Assembly (NCBI GenBank): GCA_964242625.1
Contig: CAXTAO010000015.1
Location: forward strand, 1 to 64,000
DNA: 64,000 nucleotides
Source of the DNA: JASLDZ01 sp964242625
GTDB lineage: Bacteria; Pseudomonadota; Alphaproteobacteria; Caulobacterales; Caulobacteraceae
Reading direction: 5' to 3'
The notes under the pieces are model-generated. The model had not been told where the DNA came from. It saw only the letters and a list, made by a program, of their open reading frames with translations, and searched no databases. Every line of letters begins with the position of its first letter. The stretch's first letter is position 1. The position numbers and the translations under genes are program-made. This document shows, one piece after another, positions 8,085 through 16,933 of this stretch.

Positions 8085-9160
8085 GCCCGCCGGGCGTGCT
8101 GGGCGCCCTCGCCGCCTCGGCCCTGCAGCGGCTGGACGCCGAGCGCGCGCACGAGCTTGGGCTCCGCGCGCTGGAGGCCGGTCTCGCGCCGCGCGCGCCG
8201 GCCGACGTCAACGCGGGGCTGGGCGTTCGGCTCGCCGGGCTCGACCTGCCGAGCCCGATCGGCCTCGCGGCGGGCTTCGACAAGGACGCGCGCGCGCCGG
8301 CGGCGCTCATCGCCATGGGTTTCGGCTGGGTGGAATGCGGCACAGTCACGCCGCAGCCGCAACCGGGCAACCCGCGCCCGCGGATCTTCCGCCTCCCGGA
8401 TGAGCGGGCGGTGATCAACCGGCTGGGCTTCAACAACGGCGGGCTCGACGCCTTCGCGGCCCGGCTCGCCCGGCGCGATCGGGCGCGGGGCGTCGTCGGC
8501 GCCAACATCGGGGCCAACAAGGACAGCGCCGACCGCGTCGGCGACTATGTGCAGGGTCTCCGCCGCGTGTGGGCGCTGGTGGATCATGTGACCGTCAACA
8601 TCTCCTCGCCCAACACGCCCGGGCTGCGCGCGCTGCAAGGCGCGGACGCGCTGGACGAGCTCGGCGAGCGGCTGGCGCAGGCGCGGGGGTCGTTGCGGGC
8701 GGAGGCGGGCGGCCGCACGGGGCCGCCGCTGTTCCTGAAGATCGCGCCCGATCTCGAGGGGGCGGAGGTGGAGGCGATCGTGGGCCGCGCCGCGCGCCAC
8801 GGGTTCGACGGGCTCGTCGTCTCGAACACGACGGTCGCCCGGCCCCGCGGCCTGCGCGGCGCGGCGGCGGGCGAAGCGGGCGGGCTGTCCGGCGCGCCGC
8901 TCTTCGCCCGCTCGACCGAGGTGCTGAGAGATGCGGCCCTGGCGGCGCGGGGGACGGGTCTCGTGCTCGTGGCGGCGGGCGGGATCGCCACGGGCGGCGA
9001 CGTCCTGGCCAAGCTGCGCGCGGGGGCGAGCGCCGTGCAGCTCTACACCGCCCTCGTCTACGGCGGTCCGGGGCTCGTGGCGCGGGTGGCGCGCGACCTG
9101 CGCCAACGCCTCCAGGCCGAGGGCTTCCGCTCCGTCGCCGAGGCGGTCGGGGCGGCTTGA
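8081..9160 (+). CDS. pyrD: Dihydroorotate dehydrogenase (quinone), class 2
   Basis: Oxidises dihydroorotate to orotate in pyrimidine synthesis, passing electrons to membrane quinone. The 359-residue length and N-terminal amphipathic helices mark class 2. FMN/substrate motifs visible are GLAAGFDKDA (about 59-68), RLGFNNGG, NISSPNTPGLR with the catalytic Ser, FLKIAPDL, SNTT and the C-terminal phosphate-binding AAGGIATGGDVLAKLRAGA. The last 103 bases are antisense to the 3' end of the neighbouring hydrolase gene. Confidence 0.95.
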   Translation: MSPPGVLGALAASALQRLDAERAHELGLRALEAGLAPRAPADVNAGLGVRLAGLDLPSPIGLAAGFDKDARAPAALIAMGFGWVECGTVTPQPQPGNPRPRIFRLPDERAVINRLGFNNGGLDAFAARLARRDRARGVVGANIGANKDSADRVGDYVQGLRRVWALVDHVTVNISSPNTPGLRALQGADALDELGERLAQARGSLRAEAGGRTGPPLFLKIAPDLEGAEVEAIVGRAARHGFDGLVVSNTTVARPRGLRGAAAGEAGGLSGAPLFARSTEVLRDAALAARGTGLVLVAAGGIATGGDVLAKLRAGASAVQLYTALVYGGPGLVARVARDLRQRLQAEGFRSVAEAVGAA

Positions 9161-10236
9161 GCGTGCGCCGCCCGGGCGCGGGCGGACACGGGCAGGAGTC
9201 CTTCCAGACCCTGGCGCGCGAGGCCTGCGATCTCGCGCGCGGCCACGTCCGCCGCGGGCACGAGGCCGGTGAAGCTCAGGAAGCCGTGCGCCAGCCGGTC
9301 GTAGCAGCGGTAGAGCGCGGCGTCGGCCGCCTCGACCAGCCGGTGAGCATAGGCCTCGCCCTGGTCGACGAGGGGGTCGAAGCCCGCCGTCGCCACCACG
9401 GCCGGGGCGAGCCCCTCCAGCGCCGCCGCGCGCAGAGGCGAGATCGAGGGATCGGCAAGGTCGGTCCCGCTCGGGAACAGTCGCGTACGGAACCACCCCG
9501 CGAGGTCGGCGGAGAGCGGGAAGCTGTCGGCGTAGAGCGCGGTCGACTGCGTCTCCCCCGCGAAGTCGACCGCGGGGTAGACGAGGAGCTGAAGCGCGGG
9601 TTGCGGTTCCCCCGCCGCGTGGAGCCGATGGCAGATCAGCGCCGCCATCCAGCCGCCCGCGCTGTCGCCGCCCACGGCGGCGCGCCCGGCAGCCGCGCCC
9701 CAGCGCCCGCCCGGCTCGCGCAGCCAGCGGAACGCCGCCAGCGCGTCTTCAAGGCCCGCGGGGTGGAGGTGCTCGGGAGCCAGCCGGTAGTCGAGCGAGA
9801 CCACGACCGTGCGGCAGGTGCGCGCCAGAACAGTGCAGAAGGCGTGGCCCGTCTCCAGGTCGCCCAAGACGCCGCCGCCCTGGTGCAGCCACAGGAATGG
9901 CGGCGCCGCCGGGTCCTGCCGCGGCGGCCGATAGAGGCGCGCCGGCCGCTCGCCCGTCCCGCCGGGCGCGGAGATCGCCTCCCAGGCGACGTCGGGCTCG
10001 GGGCGCCCCTGGCCCAGGGCGAAGCCGCGGGCCGCAGCGGCGCGGACGCCCTCGAGCGCAGGCGCGCGTGGGCGCGGCCGTCGGCGCGAGAGGTGGGCCA
10101 GCATGCGAAAGCGGGGATCCAGGCGCCGGCCGCCCACCTCCGCGGGTTCGCGCGAGGCCAGGACGTCGAGCACGGGACCCGGCAGGCGCATCAGGGCGCG
10201 CAACAGCTGCGCCTCGAGGTCGACGGCGTCGGACAT
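9058..10236 (-). CDS. Alpha/beta hydrolase, hormone-sensitive lipase (HSL) family
   Basis: Probable esterase, 392 aa. Catalytic Ser lies in GGDSAGGW (near residue 200), Asp in FDPLVDQG and His in RLAHGFLSF. The oxyanion motif is HQGGG (in FLWLHQGGGVLGDL) instead of the usual HGGG. Start ATG at 10236. The C-terminal 30 or so residues after the fold are Arg-rich and encoded antisense to pyrD, so the natural stop may once have been earlier. Substrate unknown. Confidence 0.85.
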   Translation of the reverse strand: MSDAVDLEAQLLRALMRLPGPVLDVLASREPAEVGGRRLDPRFRMLAHLSRRRPRPRAPALEGVRAAAARGFALGQGRPEPDVAWEAISAPGGTGERPARLYRPPRQDPAAPPFLWLHQGGGVLGDLETGHAFCTVLARTCRTVVVSLDYRLAPEHLHPAGLEDALAAFRWLREPGGRWGAAAGRAAVGGDSAGGWMAALICHRLHAAGEPQPALQLLVYPAVDFAGETQSTALYADSFPLSADLAGWFRTRLFPSGTDLADPSISPLRAAALEGLAPAVVATAGFDPLVDQGEAYAHRLVEAADAALYRCYDRLAHGFLSFTGLVPAADVAAREIAGLARQGLEGLLPVSARARAAHAQAAPTASATERKPSAWRRWRRSRATRATSPGPP

Positions 10237-10314
10237 AATGGCTCCCGCGGCGGTCGAGCGGTGCAAACGCCCGAGCGCCGCGGGAGGATCACACGACCGG
10301 GCGGTCGCGGGCGA

Positions 10315-10575
10315 TCACCGCCGTGCGGCGGCCTTCACGGGCTTCGCGGCGGGCGCCTGGGACTGCGTGGGCGCGAGCGTTCGCAACGCGATCGGCTTCA
10401 GCGCGCCGTTGCGGCACTGATGCCAGGCCGACAGGCAACGATCCTCGGACCCGCCCGATTGCAGGCAGGTGGTATGCAGATCGTTGCAGCTTCCCGCAGC
10501 GTAGGCTGCGACAGGTGCGGCCATGCAGGCCGCGGACGTCGCGCAGATAGCGACGATCTTCAGAGATGCCTTCAT
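10315..10575 (-). CDS. Small secreted protein with twin CX6C motif
   Basis: An 86-residue exported protein that I cannot assign to a family. A signal peptide (IVAICATSAACMAAPVAAYA) is followed by a motif C-x6-C-x9-C-x6-C in CNDLHTTC...CLSAWHQC, then a Pro/Ala/Lys-rich tail. ATG at 10575 is preceded by GGAGG at a good distance; a GTG one codon earlier is also possible. The next gene on the same strand, at 10672-11148, encodes another exported protein with nearly the same cysteine spacing. Confidence 0.7.
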   Translation of the reverse strand: MKASLKIVAICATSAACMAAPVAAYAAGSCNDLHTTCLQSGGSEDRCLSAWHQCRNGALKPIALRTLAPTQSQAPAAKPVKAAARR

Positions 10576-10671
10576 CACGTTCGCCTCCCATGGCGATAGT
10601 TGTTATGCCGTGACGATACGCCGTTCGCCGGAACTGGGAAGCTGAGCCGCCCGGCGTGCGACATCCTCGCT

Positions 10672-11148
10672 TCAGCGCGGAGGCGGCGCGGTGGAGGGCG
10701 GCGAAACGAAGCCCTGCAAGGGCGCGGCGGCGGGCAGGCCGACCAGGGGCGGGGTGGAGACGAGCCGTCCGGAAGGTTGCGACGCCGTGTCGCATAGCGA
10801 TCGACAGGTTCGGAGGTTGGTCGCACAATCGCCGGCGTCTCCGCCCGACGCACATCTGTAGAACCGGCCGGCGCAGCCCGATCGGCAGAGCGGCGCCTCG
10901 TCGCCGCCTCCGCGCAGGCGGGTCAGCGCCGCGCCGATGGGCGGAGTGTCTAGAGGTGCGACGCCGGTGGAGCGCGCGGCCGGGCCTGAGCTCGGGCGCG
11001 TGCGAGCCGGTCCGGCCGGAGCCGCGTCCCGCAGCGGCGGCGCCCCGTCAGCGGTGCGCGGAGCGGCCGGAGTCGTCGCCGATCCGGCGGGCGGCGTCGC
11101 GGCGCCGGCGAGTTGGACCGCCAGGCCGAGGGCGACGACGAAGCGCAT
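10672..11148 (-). CDS. Secreted cysteine-rich protein with twin CX6C motif
   Basis: Unrecognised 158-residue exported protein. N-terminal signal MRFVVALGLAVQLAGAA, then a disordered Ala/Pro/Thr region to about residue 85, then a compact cysteine domain, CxxxCx6Cx8Cx6CxxxC, in the segment from LCRSGC to RTCRSLC, then a Pro-rich tail. The central C-x6-C-x8-C-x6-C matches that of the smaller downstream neighbour. Such spacing would suit a disulfide-stapled helical hairpin in the oxidising periplasm (inference). Confidence 0.65.
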   Translation of the reverse strand: MRFVVALGLAVQLAGAATPPAGSATTPAAPRTADGAPPLRDAAPAGPARTRPSSGPAARSTGVAPLDTPPIGAALTRLRGGGDEAPLCRSGCAGRFYRCASGGDAGDCATNLRTCRSLCDTASQPSGRLVSTPPLVGLPAAAPLQGFVSPPSTAPPPR

Positions 11149-11181
11149 GGGGCCTGAGGTCGCGCGCCGCTCCGTTCGCCG

Positions 11182-12099
11182 TCAAGCGGCGCGGGCTCTT
11201 TGGCGAAGGTCGGTCGCCGGCTCGGGCGGCGGCGCGCCGCCGGGGAGCGCCTCGGGCGCGAGCGTCACCTGCGTCGGGAAGGGCAGGGACACGCCGGCGG
11301 CGTCGAACCTCGTCTTCACCGCGCGCAGGATGTCGAAGCGCGTGTCCCAGTACCCGTCCACCTGCGTCCAGCAGCGCAGCTCGAGCGTCACCGTCGAGCT
11401 TTCGAGGCCGGTGGGTTTGCACCAGGGCTTGGGATCGGCGAGCACGCGGGTGTCCGCGGCGACGACCTCCAGCACCTCGGCCGCGGCGTGCTGCAGGTCG
11501 TCGTCATAGCCCACGCCGAACTGCAGCATGATGCGACGGCGCGGGATGTCGGTGAAGTTGGTGGCCACGTCGCCGAAGGCCTTGCCGTTGGGCACCACGA
11601 CCTTCAGGCCGTCGACGTCGGTCAGCTCGGTGTTGAACAGGTCGAAGTGGCGCACCGTGCCCTGCTTGCCCGCGATCGCGACGAAGTCGCCCACGCGGTA
11701 GGGGCGGAACACCAGGATCATCACGCCCGCCGCCACGTTGGTCAGCGCCCCCTGCAGCGCGAGCCCCACGGCCAGCGAAGCCGCGCCCAAGACGGTGATG
11801 ATGGAGGTCGTCTCGACCCCCAACCGGCGCAGGATCGCCACGACGCCCACCACCATGACCGCGTAGCGGGCGACGGAGCCCGCGAAGTCCTGAAGCGTCG
11901 CGTCGTGGGCGGTGCGCGGCAGGCGCTTGATCCCGCGGCGCACGAGCGAGGCCGCCTGGCGCGACAGCCAGAGCGTCGCCATCAGGATCAGCACCGCAAT
12001 GACGACGTTCACCGCCAGATCGCCGACCACGTCGCCGGTCTTGCGCACGAGCGCCGCCTCCTCGGCGAAGCGGGTCTGGAGGTCTTGGGCGAACGCCAT
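11182..12099 (-). CDS. Small-conductance mechanosensitive channel, MscS family
   Basis: Inner-membrane tension-gated channel, 305 aa. Three TM helices: about residues 27-48, 72-94 and the pore-lining TM3 GAASLAVGLALQGALTNVAAG (about 105-125) with the Gly/Ala packing pattern of MscS. The cytosolic beta domain follows (RPYRVGDFVAI, VPNGK). The C-terminus has a proline-rich tail. It is followed on the same strand by the cysteine-rich gene after 33 bases. Confidence 0.92.
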   Translation of the reverse strand: MAFAQDLQTRFAEEAALVRKTGDVVGDLAVNVVIAVLILMATLWLSRQAASLVRRGIKRLPRTAHDATLQDFAGSVARYAVMVVGVVAILRRLGVETTSIITVLGAASLAVGLALQGALTNVAAGVMILVFRPYRVGDFVAIAGKQGTVRHFDLFNTELTDVDGLKVVVPNGKAFGDVATNFTDIPRRRIMLQFGVGYDDDLQHAAAEVLEVVAADTRVLADPKPWCKPTGLESSTVTLELRCWTQVDGYWDTRFDILRAVKTRFDAAGVSLPFPTQVTLAPEALPGGAPPPEPATDLRQRARAA

Positions 12100-12136
12100 G
12101 GCGGCTCCGGTCGGCGGAGGCGCGGAACATGCCCAG

Positions 12137-14338
12137 CTATGGGGCGACAGTTTGACGCAAGCGCTGCCGTATGGCGGTCCCGTTCGCGCGCTGGATCAGC
12201 GCGGCCACTTCGTCCGGCGGGGCGGGGCGCGCGAAGTACCAGCCCTGGAACTCGCTGCAGCCGAGCTCGCTCAGCCGCTCGAACTGAGCGCGCGTCTCGA
12301 CGCCCTCCGCCACCACCTTGAGGTCGAGCGCGTCGGCCATGCGGATCAGGGCGGCGACGATGGCGTCGGCCTGCGCCGTCTCGCCCAGCGGGGCCACGAA
12401 GGCGCGATCCAGCTTGATCTTCTGCACGGGATAGCGGTGCAGGTAGCTGACGGACGAGTACCCGGTCCCGAAATCGTCCAGCACCAGGCGGAAGCCGAGA
12501 CTGCGCAGGGCGCCCAGCACCTCGTGCGTCTTGGCGTCGTCCTGCAGCAGGCAGCCTTCCGTCAGTTCGAGGTCCATGGTCGCGGGGTCGGCGCCCGTGG
12601 CGGCCAGCACCGCCTCCACCGAGGCGATCAGCCCGGGGCGGCGCAGCTGCAAGGGCGAGACGTTCACAGCTGTGCGCACGCCTGGCCAGCGGCTCTGGTC
12701 CTGGCAGGCGCTGCGGAAAACCTGGGCGCCGATCTGGCCGATCAGCCCGCACTCCTCGGCGAGGGGAATGAACTGGACGGGCGAGACCTCGCCCCGCTCC
12801 GGGTGGGTCCATCGGCTGAGCGCCTCCACCGCGGTCACCCGGCCGGAGGCGTCCATGAGAGGCTGGTAGACGAACCGCAGCCCGTCCTCCTGCACGGCGG
12901 AGCGAAGGTCGGTCTCTAGGGCTTTCCGGCTTTTCAGGGCGGCGTCCATCTCCTGTTCGAAGAAGGTGAAGCGCCCGCGCCCGCGCTCCTTGGAGCGGTA
13001 GAGGGCGAGGTCGGCCTGGCGCAGCGCCTCGGCCTGATCGGCCACCTCTCCCGTGAGCAACGTAACCCCCATGGAGCAGGCCAGAGGCGCCTGCGCCTGG
13101 GAGAGCTGCACTTCGCCGCTGAGCGCCTCCAGCACGCGGGTGGCGAGGCTGGCGGCCCCGGCGGCTCCGTCGGCCCAGGCGATCACGGCGAACTCGTCGC
13201 CGCCCAGGCGCGCTACAGTGTCCTCGCTGCGGCAAAGCGTGGTGAGCCGACGCGCGACCTCCTGGATCAATTCGTCGCCCGCCTCGTGGCCCCAGGTGTC
13301 GTTGACCTCCTTGAAGCGGTCGAGGTCGATCAGCATCAGGGCGGCCGCGCCCGAACGGTCGCGCAGGGCGCGCGCCTGCGCTTTGGCCAGCCGGTCGGAG
13401 AACAGGAGCCGGTTGGCGAGGCCGGTCAGCGGGTCCTGAAGGGCCAGGCGGCGCGCCTCGGCCTGGCTGCGCACGAGCTTGCGGGTCACCTTGCGGGCGT
13501 GCAGCGCGACGGCGCCCGCCGCGGCGAGCACGCCGAGCCCCGCCAGCGCCAGGAAGGGCGCCGAGCGCAGCAGGAGTTCACGCCCGGGCCGCTCGGGGCT
13601 CCAGCGCATGACGAGCCGCCGCGCGTCGCCCACGCTGGAGAGAACCACCTCGGCCACGCCGGCCGGCGAGGGGCCGGAGACCACCTGCACGCGCAGGTCC
13701 GGCAGCAGGAAGCGCTCGGCGAACGACTTGCGCAGGCCGAGGTCGACGCTGCTTTCGATCACCAGCACGGGCGCGCGGCCGAACAGCGGTTTGACCTTGC
13801 CGGTGTCCGAACGGACGAGGCTGGCGATCAGCACGGCCGGGCGTCCGTCCACCAGGCTGATGCGCGAGGCCCGGATCGGCACGTTGTTGGGCGGCAGCAC
13901 GCGAGCGACTTCCGCGCGACGTACCTCTGCGACAGCAGGGGCCGCTGCGGCTGCGAGACCGGCGAGCGCGTCGGGGCTGATCGCGCCCGTCCTCTGCGCG
14001 CCGTAGGTGACCTGCCCGTAGCGGTCGATCACGGCCACCCGCGGGATCGCGGGGCTGCGGGTCAGGGAGGCGATGTTGTCATGCGCCCAGGCGGCGTCCA
14101 CCTGGCCGTCGAGCTTGGTGAGCGCCTCGTCCCACATGACGAACGGGTTGACGTTGTTGCCCACGTCGACGATGCGGCGCGGCACGTCGCGCGCGATCAG
14201 CGCCTCTTCGCGCACCTGCTCGGCAGCATCGATATGGTGGGCGCCCAGGACGAGCGAACCCACGAACACGGCGCAGGCGAGCACGGCCACCGCCGCCAGG
14301 GGGCCGTACGCCCGCAATCCCTCGTGCTCGCGCCTCAT
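12137..14338 (-). CDS. CHASE4-GGDEF-EAL cyclic-di-GMP metabolising protein
   Basis: A 733-residue membrane protein with an N-terminal TM (about 12-33), a periplasmic CHASE4-like sensor containing NVNPFVMWDEAL, a second TM near 262-285, then GGDEF and EAL domains. The GGDEF motif (RLGGDEF, near 378) is intact and preceded by a consensus I-site R-S-E-D five residues earlier. The EAL domain keeps EALSRW (near 505), NVSPLQL, ELTEGCLL, DDFGTG and EGVET, so both synthesis and hydrolysis are possible. An AT-rich patch just upstream (about 14380-14394) may hold the promoter. Confidence 0.92.
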   Translation of the reverse strand: MRREHEGLRAYGPLAAVAVLACAVFVGSLVLGAHHIDAAEQVREEALIARDVPRRIVDVGNNVNPFVMWDEALTKLDGQVDAAWAHDNIASLTRSPAIPRVAVIDRYGQVTYGAQRTGAISPDALAGLAAAAAPAVAEVRRAEVARVLPPNNVPIRASRISLVDGRPAVLIASLVRSDTGKVKPLFGRAPVLVIESSVDLGLRKSFAERFLLPDLRVQVVSGPSPAGVAEVVLSSVGDARRLVMRWSPERPGRELLLRSAPFLALAGLGVLAAAGAVALHARKVTRKLVRSQAEARRLALQDPLTGLANRLLFSDRLAKAQARALRDRSGAAALMLIDLDRFKEVNDTWGHEAGDELIQEVARRLTTLCRSEDTVARLGGDEFAVIAWADGAAGAASLATRVLEALSGEVQLSQAQAPLACSMGVTLLTGEVADQAEALRQADLALYRSKERGRGRFTFFEQEMDAALKSRKALETDLRSAVQEDGLRFVYQPLMDASGRVTAVEALSRWTHPERGEVSPVQFIPLAEECGLIGQIGAQVFRSACQDQSRWPGVRTAVNVSPLQLRRPGLIASVEAVLAATGADPATMDLELTEGCLLQDDAKTHEVLGALRSLGFRLVLDDFGTGYSSVSYLHRYPVQKIKLDRAFVAPLGETAQADAIVAALIRMADALDLKVVAEGVETRAQFERLSELGCSEFQGWYFARPAPPDEVAALIQRANGTAIRQRLRQTVAP

Positions 14339-14400
14339 GCCCGGTCCCGACTGGTCCGGCGCACGCTAAGGGCGAGGAGCTTAAAATTTTCTCCGCGCGG

Positions 14401-16071
14401 TCAACCCGCCCGTCCCGCTTCCGCCGCCTCCAGGAGCTTGTGGAGCGTCTCCAGGGTGTCAGCCTCCGCGGCGGGCTTGTCCCACCGGATGCGCGCGATG
14501 CGGGGGAAGCGCATGGCCACCCCCGACTTGTGCCGGGTGGAGCGCTGCAGCCCCTCGAAGGCCACCTCCAGCACGAGGCCGAAGCCGCGGTCGGCGCGCA
14601 CCGCGCGCACCGGGCCGAACCGCTCGGTCGTATGGTCGCGCACGAACCGGTCGAGCTTCACCAGCTCGGCGTCGGTGTAGCCCGAGTAAGCCTTGCCCAC
14701 GGGAGTCAGCGCCCCCTCGTGCCACACGCCGAAGGTGTAGTCGCTGTAGTAGCTCGACCGGCGGCCGTGCCCGCGCTGGGCGTACATCATCACCGCGTCG
14801 ACCAGCGCCGGGTCGCGCTTCCATTTGAACCAGGGCCCCTTGGGTCGCCCCGCCTCGTAAGCGCTGTCCCAGCGCTTGAGCATCAGACCCTCGGCGGCGA
14901 CGGGATCGCCCTCCGGGGGCGCGGCGCGGAGCGCGGCCAGCGCCTCCCAGCTCTCGAACGGCACCACCGGCGACAGGTCGAGCCGCTCGCCGCCCGCTTG
15001 CGCGTGCGCCCGGGCGAAGCGCTCCAGCCGCTCGCGCCGCTCGCCGAAGGGCCGGGCGCGCAGGTCCTCGCCGCTGTCGCTCAGGAGGTCGTAGGCGCGC
15101 ACGCCGACCGGGAAGGCCGCCATGGTCTTGGCGTCGACGCTCTTGCGGTTCAGCCGCTGCTGCAGGTCGCCGAACGGCCCCACCCGCAGCCGCCCGTCCC
15201 CCTCTGGCCGCAGCACCAGGAGCTCGCCGTCGAGCGCGCCCTCGAAGCGGAGCGCCTCCATCAGGTCGGGGAAGGCGCCGGAGATCTCCTCGCCGGTGCG
15301 CGACCAGAGCCGGGCCTCGCCGTTCTCGCGCACCGCCTGAACGCGGATGCCGTCCCATTTCCACTCGGCGGCGTAGTCCGCGGGGGCGAGCCGGGCGAGG
15401 TCGACCGCCTCGTCCAGCGCCTGCGCCAGCATGACGGGGCGGAAGCGGCCCGGCTGGTCGGGATCGGGCCGCGGCCCGCGCCCCTCCAGCCAGGCGAAGA
15501 GCTCGGGGTAGGGCGGCTCCAGCGCGTGCCACACCTCCTCCACCTCGCCCACCTCGACGGGCGGGCCGTAGAGGGCGGCGAGGTCGGCCGCGGCGGTCTT
15601 GGCCAGTCGGGCGGAGAGCCCCACGCGCAGCTCGCGGGTGAGGAGCTTCAGGAGCGCCCACCGCTCGTCGGCGTCCATGGCGTCAAGCCAGCCCTCGATC
15701 AGCGCCGGGGTCGCCGCCCGGTGCGAGGCGCGCAGGGCGTCGATCACCTCGTCCAGTTCGGGCGAGCGGTTGGCCCCGCCGCCGCCCTCGCCGGGGGCCT
15801 TGGCCGGCCAGCACAGCGCCACCGTGTCGGCCAGGTCGCCCACGAAGTCGTAGGACTGGCGGAACAGCACCGGGTCCATCCGCGCCTCGATCAGCTTGCG
15901 GATGAGGGCGGGCTTGGCGGCGTTGAACGAGAGCGCGCCCGTCAGCGCGCCCAGCGCCCAACCGCGCTCGGGGTCGGGCGCCGTCTGCAGATAGTCGCGC
16001 ACGAGCCGCAGCTTGGCGTTGCGCGACTGGGCGAGCTGCACGCGGTCGAGGAGGTGGGCGAAGGCGCGCAT
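14401..16071 (-). CDS. ATP-dependent DNA ligase (cisplatin damage response type)
   Basis: DNA-repair ligase, 556 aa. An N-terminal ligase DNA-binding domain (about 1-200) precedes the adenylation domain with nucleotidyl Lys in EWKWDGIR (near residue 236), then LDGELL and LMLKRWDSAYEAGRPKGPWFKWKRDP (motifs IV-V), and an OB-fold domain. Length and N-terminus match the bacterial LigC/LigB-like group annotated as cisplatin damage response ligases. The exonuclease and helicase usually found beside it are not in this window. Stop to GGDEF-EAL start spacing is 62 bases. Confidence 0.92.
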   Translation of the reverse strand: MRAFAHLLDRVQLAQSRNAKLRLVRDYLQTAPDPERGWALGALTGALSFNAAKPALIRKLIEARMDPVLFRQSYDFVGDLADTVALCWPAKAPGEGGGGANRSPELDEVIDALRASHRAATPALIEGWLDAMDADERWALLKLLTRELRVGLSARLAKTAAADLAALYGPPVEVGEVEEVWHALEPPYPELFAWLEGRGPRPDPDQPGRFRPVMLAQALDEAVDLARLAPADYAAEWKWDGIRVQAVRENGEARLWSRTGEEISGAFPDLMEALRFEGALDGELLVLRPEGDGRLRVGPFGDLQQRLNRKSVDAKTMAAFPVGVRAYDLLSDSGEDLRARPFGERRERLERFARAHAQAGGERLDLSPVVPFESWEALAALRAAPPEGDPVAAEGLMLKRWDSAYEAGRPKGPWFKWKRDPALVDAVMMYAQRGHGRRSSYYSDYTFGVWHEGALTPVGKAYSGYTDAELVKLDRFVRDHTTERFGPVRAVRADRGFGLVLEVAFEGLQRSTRHKSGVAMRFPRIARIRWDKPAAEADTLETLHKLLEAAEAGRAG

Positions 16072-16084
16072 GGCCGGCGGCCGT

Positions 16085-16867
16085 TCAGGGCGCCCTGGGC
16101 GTCAGCGCGATCTGGTAGACGTGCGGCCACAGCTTGCCGGTCACGAACAGCCGGTCGTGCGCGGCGTCGTAGGCGATGCCGTTCAAGACGTCCTCGTCGC
16201 CCCGTCGCTCGGACGCGGGGAGGAGGCCCGCGAGGTCGATCACGCCCGTGACGCGGCCCGAGCGGGGATCGATGCGCACGATCCGGTCGGTCTGCCAGAT
16301 GTTGGCGTAGACCTCGCCCTTCACCCATTCGAGTTCGTTGAGGTTGGCGAGCGGCCGCCCGTCAAAGGTGACGGTGAGACGGCCGGTCTCCTTCAGCGTC
16401 TCGGGATCGAGGAAGCGCAGCTGCGGCGTGCCGTCGCTCATGATCAGCCGGCGACCGTCGGTGGTCAGCGCCCAGCCCTCGCCGGGATAGTGAAACTCGC
16501 CGCGCGGGCGGAAGCTCTGGAGGTCGTAGGTGAAGCCCAGCTGCGAGCGCCAGGTCAGCTCCACCAGCTTGCCGCGCCAGGCCACGATCCCTTCGCCGAA
16601 GTAGGCGGGGGCGATGTCGCGCCTCTGCAGCACTTCGCCGGTCGAAAGCCGCACGCGCCGGATCGACGAGCGGCCTTCGAGCCCCGTGCTCTCGTAGAGA
16701 TCGCCGTCCTTGTAGAACAAGCCCTCGGTGAAGGCGCCACGGTCGTGGGGGAAGCTGCGCACCACGCGGAAGCCGTACTGCGCGGGCGGGGCGGGCGCCG
16801 CCGCGCAGGTGGTCGCGGCCCAGAAGGCGCAGGCCGCCGCGAGCGCCGGAAGTCGGAAGGGTGACAC
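16085..16867 (-). CDS. Glutaminyl-peptide cyclotransferase (glutamine cyclotransferase family)
   Basis: Predicted exported enzyme that converts N-terminal Gln to pyroglutamate, 260 aa, five-bladed beta-propeller type. Signal peptide residues about 1-23, ending CAAAPAPPA. Family motifs seen: FPHDRGAFTEGLFYKDGDLYESTG after the signal, GEGIVAWRGKLVELTWR, LNELEWVKGEVYANIW and DEDVLNGIAYD. Start GTG at 16867. Stop lies 13 bases before the DNA ligase start, so the two are probably cotranscribed. Confidence 0.9.
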   Translation of the reverse strand: MSPFRLPALAAACAFWAATTCAAAPAPPAQYGFRVVRSFPHDRGAFTEGLFYKDGDLYESTGLEGRSSIRRVRLSTGEVLQRRDIAPAYFGEGIVAWRGKLVELTWRSQLGFTYDLQSFRPRGEFHYPGEGWALTTDGRRLIMSDGTPQLRFLDPETLKETGRLTVTFDGRPLANLNELEWVKGEVYANIWQTDRIVRIDPRSGRVTGVIDLAGLLPASERRGDEDVLNGIAYDAAHDRLFVTGKLWPHVYQIALTPRAP

Positions 16868-16933
16868 GCGACGCTCCGGAGCGGGACCGCGGCGGTTGTG
16901 CGCCGCCGCCTCGCGGGGTTCAACCTTCGGCGC

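Noticed and set aside
6664..8520. Very long open frame continuing upstream of the binding-protein gene
   Set aside because: It runs antisense to sixA-like, DUF952 and pyrD and lacks domain content; high GC keeps stops rare on the reverse strand.
12137..14338. Degenerate (enzymatically dead) GGDEF-EAL protein
   Set aside because: GGDEF, I-site, EAL, DDFGTG and EGVET motifs are all intact, so loss of activity is not supported.
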